A stretch of 64,000 bases of DNA, taken from positions 1 through 64,000 of the forward strand of contig NZ_AVPG01000009.1 in NCBI RefSeq assembly GCF_000775615.1, given 5' to 3'. Source of the DNA: Pontibacillus litoralis JSM 072002 (GTDB lineage Bacteria; Bacillota; Bacilli; Bacillales; BH030062). Numbering within the stretch: the first letter of the stretch is position 1; each line of letters opens with the position of its first letter. Below, piece after piece: positions 8,303 through 17,161 of this stretch. The notes beneath the pieces are model-generated. The model did not search any database. It worked only from the letters and a program-made list of their open reading frames with translations, and was not told the origin of the DNA. The position numbers were made by a program, and so were the translations under genes.

Positions 8303-9087
8303 CAACATTCTACTTGCTCTTCTTGATAATAAAATAGCGGTATTCCATTACTGTCAAAATGCTCGACAATTGCCTGAGCAATCATCGGGTCGGTAATAAT
8401 ACCATTTACTGATGATAATGGCCCGATACGTAACATGGATGTTGCTTCGAATTTCGTGTGATCTGCCACGACTAACGTATTGGTAGCATTGTTAAACATA
8501 GCCATTTTCACTTCATATTCTCCATGACCAATATCCATTAGTCCGTCTGTTAACGAAACGCCACTAACACTCATGAAGAACGTATCGATATGTAGTCTGT
8601 TAATCTGTTTAATGGCAGAGCCGCCGACGATACATAATTCTGAGTTTCGCAATCGTCCTCCTGGGAGTATAACTTCAAAGTTAGGGTTTTGACTTACAAT
8701 CGTCGCAATGGTAAGAGAATTCGTCAAAATGGATAATTGATTAAAGTTCTTTTGCAATTGTTTGGCTATTTCTGTATTTGTTGTACTGACATCTAAGGCA
8801 ATAAAGTCTCCCTCTTGTACGTATTGACATGCCTCTAGCGCAATAAATTCTTTTTCCTTAATATTAATAGCCTCTCGCACTAAAAAGTTTGTCTCAGGTG
8901 TATTCGTTTGGTTGATCATGGCACCACCGTGGACACGCTTTATAGTCCCCACTTCTTCTAAATGTTCTAAGTCTCGTCGGATGGTTTCTGGTGTTACATT
9001 TAATTGTTTACTTAAAAATCCCACTTTAGCTGTTTGATTTTGTTGCAAAAAATCCATGATAAATTTAATTCTATCATTTCTAAGCAT
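8302..9087 (-). CDS. DeoR/GlpR-family transcriptional regulator
   Basis: A 261-residue repressor of sugar-phosphate-responsive genes. The N-terminus is the DeoR winged helix (RIKFIMDFLQQNQTAKVGFLSKQLNVTPETIRRDLEHLEEVGTIKRVHGGA), and the C-terminus (from about residue 75) is the DeoRC sensor domain with IALDVSTTNTEIAKQL, LPGGRLRNSELCIVG and FMSVSGVSLTDGLMD. DeoR-type sensors usually bind a phosphorylated sugar or polyol. It lies between the HAD/G1P dehydrogenase genes and the divergent ABC operon, so it probably controls both. I found no clear operator in the 225-bp divergent region. Confidence 0.88.
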   Translation of the reverse strand: MLRNDRIKFIMDFLQQNQTAKVGFLSKQLNVTPETIRRDLEHLEEVGTIKRVHGGAMINQTNTPETNFLVREAINIKEKEFIALEACQYVQEGDFIALDVSTTNTEIAKQLQKNFNQLSILTNSLTIATIVSQNPNFEVILPGGRLRNSELCIVGGSAIKQINRLHIDTFFMSVSGVSLTDGLMDIGHGEYEVKMAMFNNATNTLVVADHTKFEATSMLRIGPLSSVNGIITDPMIAQAIVEHFDSNGIPLFYYQEEQVEC

Positions 9088-9312
9088 CGTTTCACCTCAG
9101 TCAATTATAGGCTACAAAAAGCCTTAAATCCGTAACCTTCCCTCTATTATACTAGTAATCACTTCCTTTTTTCTATTAAATTACCTTCATAATTTCATAA
9201 CATTGAATTTACATAAATCTTTAATTATCTTTACATTTCATTTTTATAATTAATTTTGCAAAGAAAAACAAACATAAAATAAAGAAAAATAAAAAACAGG
9301 GGGTAACCTATT

Positions 9313-10395
9313 TTGGCTAAAATCCGTATGGTCGATTTATCAAAGCAATACGATAACCAAGATCGTAAGACGATAGATCGCTTTAATTTGAATATAGAAG
9401 AGCAAGAATTCGTAGTCATTGTCGGTCCTTCAGGATGTGGGAAATCAACAATGTTACGCATGCTAGCAGGACTTGAATCCATATCTGATGGGGAGCTTTG
9501 GATGAATGATAAGGTGGTAAACGATATTCCGCCTAAGGACCGAGATATTGCATTAGTATTCCAAAACTATGCATTATACCCACATTTATCTGTTTTTGAT
9601 AATATTGCTTTTGGTTTGAAAATAAGAAAAACACCAAAAGACCAAATAAAGAAACAAGTAGAAAAAACAGCTGACATTCTTGGTTTAACCGATTATTTAA
9701 AGCATAAACCGAAATCTTTATCTGGTGGACAAAAACAGCGAGTAGCTTTAGGAAGAGCGATTGTGCGGAATGCAAACATTTTCTTAATGGATGAACCTCT
9801 GTCCAATTTAGATGCTAAACTGCGTACGCACATGCGTGAGGAAATTATGCAATTGCATCGTCGTCTGAAGGCAACGACTATTTATGTGACGCATGATCAA
9901 ACGGAAGCAATGACCATGGCATCCAAAATCGTTATTTTAAAAGACGGCTATATTCAGCAAATTGGGACACCAAAAGAAGTATACAATCAACCTAAAAATA
10001 TCTTTGTCGCCGGTTTTATTGGTGCACCGACGATTAACTTTTTGCCTGGGAAATTATCAAATGAAGAAATCAAATTGTTAGATGGCACTGTAGTCGGAGG
10101 AGTGCAACAACCACTATTTCATGAGGGGGACGTCATAATCGGAGTACGCCCGGAAAATATGTCGCTCACTTCAGAACAGAAAGGCATACCGATGAGCGTA
10201 CGCTTTACAGAAATGATGGGTGCCGATATGTTTGTGCATGGTGAAGTGCAAGGGGAGAAATGGAAGATTCGTGTAAATCCTGATGAGGATATTTGTGTTG
10301 GAGAAACAATTTACATCCAATTAGATGCGAATAAGCTACATGTATTTGATCCACATACAGAAGAATCATTATATCCTCACAAGGAGTTGGTATAG
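9313..10395 (+). CDS. ugpC: ABC importer ATPase, UgpC/MsmX type
   Basis: A 360-residue ATPase that powers a carbohydrate-class (CUT1) importer. Walker A is GPSGCGKST (about 37-45), the Q-loop is VFQNYALYPHL, the signature is LSGGQKQR, Walker B is IFLMDEP, and the switch is THDQTEAM. The C-terminal 120 residues form the regulatory TOBE/OB domain (FIGAPTINFLPG; IGVRPENMSL). The start is TTG at 9313, with AGGGGG nine bases upstream. The next gene starts at the stop codon. UgpC-type proteins serve glycerol-3-phosphate or sugar importers, and some are shared between several transporters. Confidence 0.92.
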   Translation: MAKIRMVDLSKQYDNQDRKTIDRFNLNIEEQEFVVIVGPSGCGKSTMLRMLAGLESISDGELWMNDKVVNDIPPKDRDIALVFQNYALYPHLSVFDNIAFGLKIRKTPKDQIKKQVEKTADILGLTDYLKHKPKSLSGGQKQRVALGRAIVRNANIFLMDEPLSNLDAKLRTHMREEIMQLHRRLKATTIYVTHDQTEAMTMASKIVILKDGYIQQIGTPKEVYNQPKNIFVAGFIGAPTINFLPGKLSNEEIKLLDGTVVGGVQQPLFHEGDVIIGVRPENMSLTSEQKGIPMSVRFTEMMGADMFVHGEVQGEKWKIRVNPDEDICVGETIYIQLDANKLHVFDPHTEESLYPHKELV

Positions 10396-11267
10396 TGTCG
10401 CGTTTGAAGACTGTTGGGAAGTTGTTGTTTTTTATTGGGATTCCCATGATTCCTTTAGCTGTTTTTTGGTTTTTTCCGATGTTTGTTTCCATTTGGCTAA
10501 GCTTCACCAATTGGGATTACATAAGTCCAACGTTTGATTATGTTGGGGTTGAAAACTACACGACTACGCTAACAAGTGCTGATTTTTATCAAGCGTTATG
10601 GAACACCGCATTATTTGCAGTTATGACGATTATTCCAACTATTATCATTGGATTACTACTAGCTTTATTGTTGCGAAAAGGATTAAAAGGAGAAACGTGG
10701 TTCCGTGCTTTTTTATTCTCTCCTTGGATTACGCCAATGGTTGCGATGTCAATTGTATGGACATGGATTTATGAACCGGATGTTGGCTTAATGAATCAAG
10801 TTCTAGGTTGGTTCCATTTGCCACAACCAGATTGGTTAACCGATTCGGATACAGCGATTTGGGCAATCATTATTGTCACCGTTTGGAAAAATGCTGGCTG
10901 GGCGATGTTGTTTTACTCTGATGCCTTATCTAAAATACCAAATGATTTATATGAAGTAAGTCACTTAGAAGGAGCTTCTGGCTTACAGCGAATTAAGACA
11001 GTTGTGCTTCCGCTTGTATCGCCGACGACGTTATTTCTAGCAATTGTATCAGCGATTAACGCAATCCAAGCATATGACCAAATTCAAGTTATGACACAAG
11101 GTGGTCCATCTGGAAGTACAAGAACGCTTCTATACTTGTATTACCAAATGGCGTTTGAACAGTTCCAAATGGGACAAGCAACCGCTTTGGCTACAATCAT
11201 TGTCGTATTTACCATGTTGCTTTCTCTCATTATGTTTTATGCGTCAAAACGATGGGTTCACTATTAA
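10395..11267 (+). CDS. ABC importer permease, UgpA-like
   Basis: A 290-residue CUT1 permease with about six membrane helices (hydrophobic stretches near residues 9-31, 69-93, 107-129, 155-175, 199-220 and 258-282). The coupling motif EVSHLEGASGLQRIKTVVLPL, which docks on the ATPase, is clear near residue 190. Translation starts at a GTG touching the end of the ATPase gene, indicating coupling. It would form a heterodimer with the next gene product. The Ugp name reflects resemblance; glycerol-phosphate specificity is inferred from the neighbourhood only. Confidence 0.9.
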   Translation: MSRLKTVGKLLFFIGIPMIPLAVFWFFPMFVSIWLSFTNWDYISPTFDYVGVENYTTTLTSADFYQALWNTALFAVMTIIPTIIIGLLLALLLRKGLKGETWFRAFLFSPWITPMVAMSIVWTWIYEPDVGLMNQVLGWFHLPQPDWLTDSDTAIWAIIIVTVWKNAGWAMLFYSDALSKIPNDLYEVSHLEGASGLQRIKTVVLPLVSPTTLFLAIVSAINAIQAYDQIQVMTQGGPSGSTRTLLYLYYQMAFEQFQMGQATALATIIVVFTMLLSLIMFYASKRWVHY

Positions 11268-11279
11268 GGAGGTGCGAGT

Positions 11280-12113
11280 ATGGATCAAGCAACGAAGCAT
11301 TCTATACCGAGGTATATTGTATTAATTGTGCTAAGTATGATGATGATATTTCCATTAATTTGGATGTTGCTTAGCTCGTTAAAAACAGGAGAAGAGATAT
11401 TCGCTATTCCTTTAAAATGGCTTCCAGATACGCCACAATGGGGCAATTTCCCCGGGGCGTTAGAGCTAGCACCATTCGGCTTGTATATATATAACAGTAC
11501 GGTAACAGCGCTAGTAATCGTCGTTTTTCAAGTCGTGCTCGCTTGTATGATGGCTTATGCGCTAACGCAATTGCAGTTCAAAGGAAAGAACGTGTTATTT
11601 AATTCGATTTTGATGACGTACATGTTGCCAGTAGCCGCTACGTATGTACCAAGTTACGTTATTGTTGCGAAATTAGGATTGCTCGATACGTTAGCTGGGA
11701 TTATTATTTCGAACATTGCTAGTGTGTTTTGTATTTTTATGATTCGCCAAGCATTTATGCAAGTGCCGAAAGAGATGGTAGAAGCAGCTCGTGCAGATGG
11801 AGCGAATGATGTAGCTATATTGTGGAAAGTCATGATTCCCATGAGTAAGTCATCGATTTTCACTGTGGCGCTCATTAGTTTTGTGCAAATGTATAACAAC
11901 TATTTATGGCCATCCCTTATTGTGAAAAGCCAAGAAAATTATCTAGTCACAGTAGGTTTAAATCAATTCTTTACAGCACAGGGTACATTTTCTAGTCAAT
12001 GGCCGATGATTATGGCTGCTAACGTATTGGCTGTTTTACCGCTATTGTTGCTCTTTATTGTGTTGCAAAAATGGTTTATTAAAGGCATCAGTGATAATGG
12101 ATTAAAAGGATAG
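11280..12113 (+). CDS. ABC importer permease, UgpE-like
   Basis: A 277-residue CUT1 permease, partner of the preceding gene, with about six membrane helices and the coupling loop EAARADGANDVAILWKVMIPM near residue 165. An AAGGAGGTG ribosome binding site precedes the ATG, 12 bp after the UgpA-like gene. The order ATPase-permease-permease-binding protein differs from the common binding-protein-first order but is seen in Bacillaceae. It lies in the cytoplasmic membrane. Confidence 0.9.
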   Translation: MDQATKHSIPRYIVLIVLSMMMIFPLIWMLLSSLKTGEEIFAIPLKWLPDTPQWGNFPGALELAPFGLYIYNSTVTALVIVVFQVVLACMMAYALTQLQFKGKNVLFNSILMTYMLPVAATYVPSYVIVAKLGLLDTLAGIIISNIASVFCIFMIRQAFMQVPKEMVEAARADGANDVAILWKVMIPMSKSSIFTVALISFVQMYNNYLWPSLIVKSQENYLVTVGLNQFFTAQGTFSSQWPMIMAANVLAVLPLLLLFIVLQKWFIKGISDNGLKG

Positions 12114-12163
12114 ATTATCACTCGTCTTTCATATAAAAAATTTATCAAAAAAGGGGTAGGAGA

Positions 12164-13477
12164 ATGAAGAAAAACATGTTTGTCGCTTTGGTAATGTCGC
12201 TGGTACTATTGTTTGTTTCTGCTTGTGCCGCAAATACGAAGGAAGGAAAGGCGGAAGAAGCAGCAAGTGAAACAGATAAACCTATAGAAATTGAGTATTG
12301 GTTTGGATTAGGTAGTGAAGCAGGAAAGAAAATGGAAGGCATTATTCAATCTTTTAATGAATCTCAAGATAATTATGTTGTCAAAGGTGTTTCACAAGCT
12401 AGTTATGACGAAACGTATCAAAAGCTACAAGCTGCAATCGCTTCAGATACTGCACCTGGCGTATTCATTACTGGTGGTGCGCAAATGCATGATTTAGCAT
12501 CTAAAGAAGCGATCACGCCATTAAATGATTTTTTAGAAGAAAATGATGCATTTAATGAAGATGATTTTCTTGATGTATTTATTAACCCTACGAAAATAGA
12601 TGATTCTTATTATGGGCTTCCAGCTTATGGTACGACGCAAGTTATGTATTACCGTAAGGACTTATATGAAAAAGCAGGTATTGATCCAGAAGAAGCGTTC
12701 TCCTCATGGGAAAACCTAGCAGAAGCTTCCAAAGAAATTCAAGAACAAGGTGTAGCCGATTTCGGACACCTACCAATGTGGGATCAAAATAACTTAATCG
12801 ACCTTGCGTTAAGTAGCGGAGGCACAATTTTGAACGAAGACGGAACAGAAGTCATGATAGACGAAGAAGCTTGGGTGGCGTCTTGGGATTTCATTCGGAA
12901 GCAAATCCATGAAGAGAAAACGATGAAAGTGAACTCTGGCGGACAAGGCTGGGAATATTGGTATAAAACGATTGATGAAGTAATGAATGGAAGCGCGACA
13001 AGCTACACAGGTTCATCAGGTGATAAAGGGAACTTAGACTTTGAGATTATTGATTCCACATTGCAACCAGGATTTAACGGCAATGAAGGAAAACCGATTG
13101 TAGAAGGTCTATTTATGGCAGTTCCAGAAAGTATCGCAGACGAAGAAAAAGAAGCAGCAGTAGCATTTATGAATTACTTTACTAGCCCTGAAGTAAATGC
13201 GGATTGGGCCCAAGCAATTGGCTATATACCAGTTAAACATACGGCAATGGACGTTCCTGAATACAAGACGTTTATTGAAGAAAATCCGTACGCAGGCGTT
13301 CCATTTGAGCAAGCACAGATTGGTACATCTGGATTTATTGATCCAACAGGCGGAAAAATTATTGATGCGTTGTCGATTGCAGCGGATAAAGTAGAATTAG
13401 AAAATATTCCTGCAGAAGAAGCGTTAAAAGAAGCAGATAAAGCGGCTCAGAAAGCATTAGATGAAGTCAATCAATAA
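12164..13477 (+). CDS. Extracellular solute-binding lipoprotein, UgpB-like
   Basis: A 437-residue family-1 solute-binding protein. Residues 1-21 form a lipoprotein signal peptide with lipobox VSAC (Cys21), so it is tethered to the outer face of the membrane. The mature part starts with an acidic linker followed by IEIEYWFGLGSEAGKKMEGIIQSFN, the normal CUT1 binding-protein opening. It captures the substrate for the two permeases. The ligand is unknown; the cluster's phosphatases, G1P dehydrogenase homologue and PHP hydrolase suggest a glycerophospho-compound. Confidence 0.9.
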   Translation: MKKNMFVALVMSLVLLFVSACAANTKEGKAEEAASETDKPIEIEYWFGLGSEAGKKMEGIIQSFNESQDNYVVKGVSQASYDETYQKLQAAIASDTAPGVFITGGAQMHDLASKEAITPLNDFLEENDAFNEDDFLDVFINPTKIDDSYYGLPAYGTTQVMYYRKDLYEKAGIDPEEAFSSWENLAEASKEIQEQGVADFGHLPMWDQNNLIDLALSSGGTILNEDGTEVMIDEEAWVASWDFIRKQIHEEKTMKVNSGGQGWEYWYKTIDEVMNGSATSYTGSSGDKGNLDFEIIDSTLQPGFNGNEGKPIVEGLFMAVPESIADEEKEAAVAFMNYFTSPEVNADWAQAIGYIPVKHTAMDVPEYKTFIEENPYAGVPFEQAQIGTSGFIDPTGGKIIDALSIAADKVELENIPAEEALKEADKAAQKALDEVNQ

Positions 13478-13493
13478 CCAGGGGGTGTAACAG

Positions 13494-14921
13494 TTGATAT
13501 GTTTAAATTTCAAACAAGACGAGAAGCATAAAGTATTAAATCAACAGCAACATTTCGCAGTTCCAGCAGGTGTTTCCTCTATCTCATTTCAGGTAGAGGA
13601 ACAACCAAATATGTGGTTAACATGTATGGTTTATGACGAAAAGCAACAGCTACGAGGACAATATATGAATATTACGAAGCAGCCGTTTGTTATTCATGAG
13701 GATCCTGAGAAAACAAGTCCGAATACAGTGTATGGAACGATTCATGAGGGACAATGGACAGTAGATATAGGGATTTTTGCAAAAGAAGAGGTGGAGGCTT
13801 CCGCAAAATGGTGTACATTAAGTATTTCGTTTAATGAATTAGACACCGTTTTACAGCCAAATGCTTATCATTGGCAAACGCCAGATCAAGCAGTATTTGA
13901 TTTACAAGCTTTTCAATCAAACAAAGTGATTCAAGAACGAAGCAAATGGTATAAAGGTGATTTCCATACACACACCATATACTCAGATGGTAAAATGACT
14001 CGTGAAGAAAATATGGAAAGTGCTAACAACCAAGGGCTGGATTTCTTTGTAGCAACAGATCATAACATCGTGCCGACATCTTGGTTTGCTGAAACAGATA
14101 TCCTTGTCATTCCTGGCGTGGAAGTAACGTCGCCATTAGGCCATTATAATATTATCGATACGAAAAAATCTCCTTTTTCCGATAATCGCATGCACGATTT
14201 ACTGTCTGAAGAAGGAATGAATCGTATTATTCATGATGATTATGGTGATGCACTTACGTCAGTCAACCATCCATTTTTAACAGAGTGGAAATGGCTATTG
14301 CAAGAAACGCCGTTATTATCCATTGATTCTATTGAAATTTGTAACGATCCAACGTACCCTGACAATGAACACGCAACGAATCTAGCATTGCAAGCGTGGT
14401 CGATTTTATTAAATGATGGCTACCGCATTACGGGAATTGGTGGTTCCGATTCTCATATGAAACCAGAGGAAACATATGAGGGTAGCACGGAACCATCTTT
14501 AATAGGCGACCCAGGTACGTTCGTCTATGGTAATGAGCTTTCAGCGAAAGAGATTGTTCGCCAAATTCGTCAAGGGCATGTCGTCGTTTCCAGAGGAGAA
14601 TTTATCGACTTTTGTGCAGGAGAGTACATGGCTGGTGATACGTGTGAAAGGAGAAGCGGTAAAGCAATGGCGCAAGTTTTAACAGATGAAGCTATTTATT
14701 TCGAGTGGATTCTTGACGGAGAGGTAGTGCATACCGAGTATGGTACTGAATCTTCATATGAATTTCAATTAGATAATGATTATCACTGGCTTCGGGTTGA
14801 TGTTCGCTATATAGATGGCACGTTTTATGGATTTACGAACCCGTTGTATTTTGGTGAGAAACCTACGACGATGACGAAGTGGGGCGAATTATTACAACGA
14901 ATGAAAGAGAGCAATTCATGA
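13494..14921 (+). CDS. CehA/McbA-family PHP-domain metallohydrolase
   Basis: A 475-residue protein with an N-terminal beta-rich region (about 1-140) and a PHP domain (about 150-400). Metal-binding motifs are GDFHTHTIYSDG (His158, His160), ATDHN near 190, IPGVEVTS, and GGSDSHM. PHP enzymes are metal-dependent phosphoesterases. No signal peptide is visible, so it acts in the cytosol on what the importer delivers. The start is TTG at 13494, supported by AGGGGGTG eight bases before. Its stop overlaps the start of the HAD phosphatase gene (ATGA). I infer that it cleaves a phosphodiester and the next enzyme removes the remaining phosphate. Confidence 0.82.
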   Translation: MICLNFKQDEKHKVLNQQQHFAVPAGVSSISFQVEEQPNMWLTCMVYDEKQQLRGQYMNITKQPFVIHEDPEKTSPNTVYGTIHEGQWTVDIGIFAKEEVEASAKWCTLSISFNELDTVLQPNAYHWQTPDQAVFDLQAFQSNKVIQERSKWYKGDFHTHTIYSDGKMTREENMESANNQGLDFFVATDHNIVPTSWFAETDILVIPGVEVTSPLGHYNIIDTKKSPFSDNRMHDLLSEEGMNRIIHDDYGDALTSVNHPFLTEWKWLLQETPLLSIDSIEICNDPTYPDNEHATNLALQAWSILLNDGYRITGIGGSDSHMKPEETYEGSTEPSLIGDPGTFVYGNELSAKEIVRQIRQGHVVVSRGEFIDFCAGEYMAGDTCERRSGKAMAQVLTDEAIYFEWILDGEVVHTEYGTESSYEFQLDNDYHWLRVDVRYIDGTFYGFTNPLYFGEKPTTMTKWGELLQRMKESNS

Positions 14922-15637
14922 TAAAAGCAATTTTGTTCGATAAAGATGGCACATTAATTGAATTTAACACGCTATGGCTACAGTCCACATATCAGTTAGT
15001 AGAGAGTCTTGTTGCACAATATGCGAACGATGCCAAGCAGCATATAAAAGTAGATACAATTGCCAGATTACTAGGTATGGAAGAAGAAGGAGTAGCAGAA
15101 CATAGCGTGTTAGCTAGCAAAACATCAGAAGACATTGCAACAATTATTGCAGATGAGCTCGGCGTTGACCAGCAAATCATCCATGAAAAAGTGAATAACT
15201 TTTATTATAAACATGCGCGAGAGAATCGTAGCGAAATAAAATCCATCGGTGACGTCCACGCCTTATTCCAGCAATTAAAACAAAATGAACTAATGATAGG
15301 TGTGGTAACAGCGGATAATTATGACGTAACAGAACTGACATTGGCACAGTTACAAGTCAGTGATCAAGTCGATTTTATCGCAACCGCAGACCGTTATGAA
15401 AAAAAACCAAACGAAGAAGCGATGGACATCTTTTGCCGCACGTTTAACTTAAAGCGAGACGAAGTGATTCACGTTGGCGACACACCAACAGACATGGAAT
15501 TCTCCCGCCACGGACGATTCGGTGTAGGCGTATTATCAGGTGTTGGCTCAGAAACAACCTTGAAACAATACACACCACACGTTATAGCATCTATCCAACA
15601 ACTAATTGATAATAAAGGAAAGTTTATCTACCATTGA
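14918..15637 (+). CDS. HAD-superfamily phosphatase, phosphoglycolate phosphatase-like
   Basis: A 239-residue Gph-type hydrolase with motif I LFDKDGTLIEF (Asp nucleophile at about residue 8), a helical cap, motif II VTADNYDVT, and motifs III/IV KKPNEEAM and IHVGDTPTDMEFSRHGRFG. The ATG at 14918 overlaps the stop of the PHP gene, which is why I prefer it to an upstream in-frame start inside that gene. The exact substrate is unknown. As the last gene of the transporter operon it probably dephosphorylates the product of the PHP enzyme. Confidence 0.85.
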   Translation: MIKAILFDKDGTLIEFNTLWLQSTYQLVESLVAQYANDAKQHIKVDTIARLLGMEEEGVAEHSVLASKTSEDIATIIADELGVDQQIIHEKVNNFYYKHARENRSEIKSIGDVHALFQQLKQNELMIGVVTADNYDVTELTLAQLQVSDQVDFIATADRYEKKPNEEAMDIFCRTFNLKRDEVIHVGDTPTDMEFSRHGRFGVGVLSGVGSETTLKQYTPHVIASIQQLIDNKGKFIYH

Positions 15638-15683
15638 TTTTCTCCCTAAATAAATCACGTGGACTTTCCTTTTAGCAGATACG

Positions 15684-15714
15684 AAGCCGCTTCATTTACT
15701 GAAGCGGCTTTATT
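15684..15714 (+). terminator. Terminator of the ABC/PHP/HAD operon
   Basis: AAGCCGCTTCA (15684-15694) and TGAAGCGGCTT (15700-15710) form a perfect 11-bp stem with loop TTTAC, followed by a short T-rich tail. Confidence 0.8.
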
Positions 15715-15720
15715 GGGTGC

Positions 15721-15820
15721 TGGATATGTGCGTAGAATTCCGGTGATGTGCTCAGAATTCAAAAAATGTGCGTCAAAATCATGAATAATGCGCGAAAATC
15801 AAAAGGATTTGCGCGCATTG
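15721..15820. repeat. Tandem array, five degenerate 20-bp units
   Basis: The stretch divides into five 20-nt steps, each carrying a core like ATGTGCG or ATGTGCTC, or TGCGCG, at the same phase, followed by a GAATTC- or AAAATCA-like tail. Copies are diverged. It lies just after a terminator and before a minus-strand gene end, the same setting and period as the array at 6377. Confidence 0.7.
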
Positions 15821-15826
15821 GTGTAT

Positions 15827-16141
15827 TTAGGATAATGATTTTAAGCCTGTAACGCCGATAATGATTAAAATTAAGCTGACAATGCGGTATTTATTCGTTG
15901 ATTCACCGAAAAATAACATATTCATAATGACAGCACCTGCTGTTCCAACTCCTACGAAAACGGAATATGAAATGCTTACAAGTAAATGGGAAAAAGAGGC
16001 GTATAGAAAGGCAAATGCAGCGCCTAATCCTCCTAAATAAAGTGCACCGTTCGCGATTGTCTTGTTTTGGCTATATAAACGTAAACCTAAGACACCTAAT
16101 ATTTCACATATAGATGCGCATGCAACTAGTATCCATCCCAT
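15827..16141 (-). CDS. Small multidrug resistance (SMR) exporter subunit, YkkD-like
   Basis: A 104-residue protein with four membrane helices. It begins GWILVACASICEILGV with the conserved helix-1 Glu that binds protons and substrate in SMR proteins. The ending VSLILIIIGVTGLKSLS is typical of the family. It is encoded after, and overlaps by one base, a second SMR gene, so the two probably form a heterodimer like YkkC/YkkD or EbrA/EbrB. The substrate may be a cationic drug or guanidinium. Expression is probably controlled by the TetR protein encoded upstream. Confidence 0.88.
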   Translation of the reverse strand: MGWILVACASICEILGVLGLRLYSQNKTIANGALYLGGLGAAFAFLYASFSHLLVSISYSVFVGVGTAGAVIMNMLFFGESTNKYRIVSLILIIIGVTGLKSLS

Positions 16142-16491
16142 TAGGAATGCACCTCCTTACTGGCTGATGTCGTCTCTGGGTGATCAAATAACTTCAGGCC
16201 AATGACGCCAACAACGAGAAGGAACATAAAGAATATTTTCTCAATACTTAAGCTTCCCCCAAAGATATAAATGTCCATTAATGCTGTACCTACAGTACCA
16301 GCAGCAGCGAAGATGGCGTACACTGTTCCGGTTGGTAATCCTTCACATGCTTTCGTTAGAAAATGTAAATCAAGTAGAATAGCACTAATAATAAGTACCC
16401 AATGCCACCATGTTGAAGCGGTATTAAATCCAAAAATCCAAAGTAATTCAAATAAACTTGTTAAGACTACGTAAATCCATGATTTATTCAT
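16141..16491 (-). CDS. Small multidrug resistance (SMR) exporter subunit, YkkC-like
   Basis: A 116-residue four-helix membrane protein. The conserved helix-1 Glu is in YVVLTSLFELLWIFGF, and LPTGTVYAIFAAAGTVGTALMDI matches the helix 2-3 signature of the guanidinium-exporter-like SMR subgroup. A longer hydrophilic tail (about 13 residues) follows helix 4, as in YkkC. It is the first gene of the pair, with GGAGGAG just before the ATG. No guanidine-I (ykkC) riboswitch is visible upstream; a TetR operator takes its place. Confidence 0.88.
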   Translation of the reverse strand: MNKSWIYVVLTSLFELLWIFGFNTASTWWHWVLIISAILLDLHFLTKACEGLPTGTVYAIFAAAGTVGTALMDIYIFGGSLSIEKIFFMFLLVVGVIGLKLFDHPETTSASKEVHS

Positions 16492-16513
16492 TATTTCTCC
16501 TCCACTTAAATTG

Positions 16514-16530
16514 TGACTGAATATCAGTCA
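16514..16530. promoter_or_regulatory. TetR operator upstream of the SMR pair
   Basis: TGACTGAATATCAGTCA is a palindrome with perfect 7-bp arms. It sits 23 bp before the SMR start codon and just after a TATAAT hexamer on the minus strand. A near-identical copy lies at 17162, upstream of the TetR gene. Confidence 0.8.
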
Positions 16531-16539
16531 TTTTATTAT

Positions 16540-16560
16540 AAAAACTTGGGAAACCCAAGC
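16540..16560 (-). terminator. Short hairpin after the TetR gene
   Basis: On the minus strand CTTGGG-TTT-CCCAAG is followed by TTTTT. The same T-run begins the TATAAT hexamer of the SMR promoter, so the two signals overlap. Confidence 0.55.
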
Positions 16561-16564
16561 TGAA

Positions 16565-17137
16565 TTAGTTGCCTAATGCGTGTATAGCAAATTCAGTTAC
16601 TTCTTTCTTTTTTTGAGTTGCTTTATCTTCTTCTTGTTGATCATATAAGTAGGATTGTTCCGCTGCTGATTCGATTAAACCTATTAACAATTTGGCGTTT
16701 GCCTCCGTATCCATATTGGCTCGCAGGACGGAGGATGCTTTGCTTTGTTGTAGAAATTCACTCATCCAGGCATAATAAGGTTCATAAATAGTTTCCCATT
16801 CTTTCAAGTAGTCACTGGATGCTAAACCTGCGAACATTAGGGCGTAAATGTCACGATAGTCATTCGTGATTTGAAAGACGATGTCAACAACTTGCTTTAG
16901 TTGATTGGTAAATGTTTGTTCGCGGTCAACTTCTTGTTCCATTGTTTGCACAAGTTTATTTACCATCACCTCTGCAATAGAAGGCATGACGGCTAGCTTA
17001 GAAGGGAAGTATAAATAAAAGGTGCCTTGAGCAATACCTGCGCCTTTAACAATATCAGATACTTTTGTTCTTTCAATACCTTTTTGTTGGAACACATTAA
17101 TTGCTGAGTGAATAATCTTCTCCTTTTTGTTATCCAT
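16565..17137 (-). CDS. TetR-family repressor of the SMR exporter operon
   Basis: A 190-residue TetR protein. The helix-turn-helix occupies residues about 6-50 (IIHSAINVFQQKGIERTKVSDIVKGAGIAQGTFYLYFPSK), and the remainder is the helical ligand-sensing domain. The same inverted repeat (TGACTGA/TCAGTCA type) lies upstream of this gene and of the SMR pair, so it most likely represses both and is released by an exported toxic compound. The paired operators make this assignment stronger than context alone would. Confidence 0.88.
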   Translation of the reverse strand: MDNKKEKIIHSAINVFQQKGIERTKVSDIVKGAGIAQGTFYLYFPSKLAVMPSIAEVMVNKLVQTMEQEVDREQTFTNQLKQVVDIVFQITNDYRDIYALMFAGLASSDYLKEWETIYEPYYAWMSEFLQQSKASSVLRANMDTEANAKLLIGLIESAAEQSYLYDQQEEDKATQKKKEVTEFAIHALGN

Positions 17138-17161
17138 GTTATCACCCCATATCCCATATTA

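Noticed and set aside
16491-16565. Guanidine-I (ykkC) riboswitch before the SMR pair
   Set aside because: Only about 70 bp separate the SMR start from the TetR gene, and they are filled by a terminator, a -10 hexamer and an operator. No ykkC core is visible.
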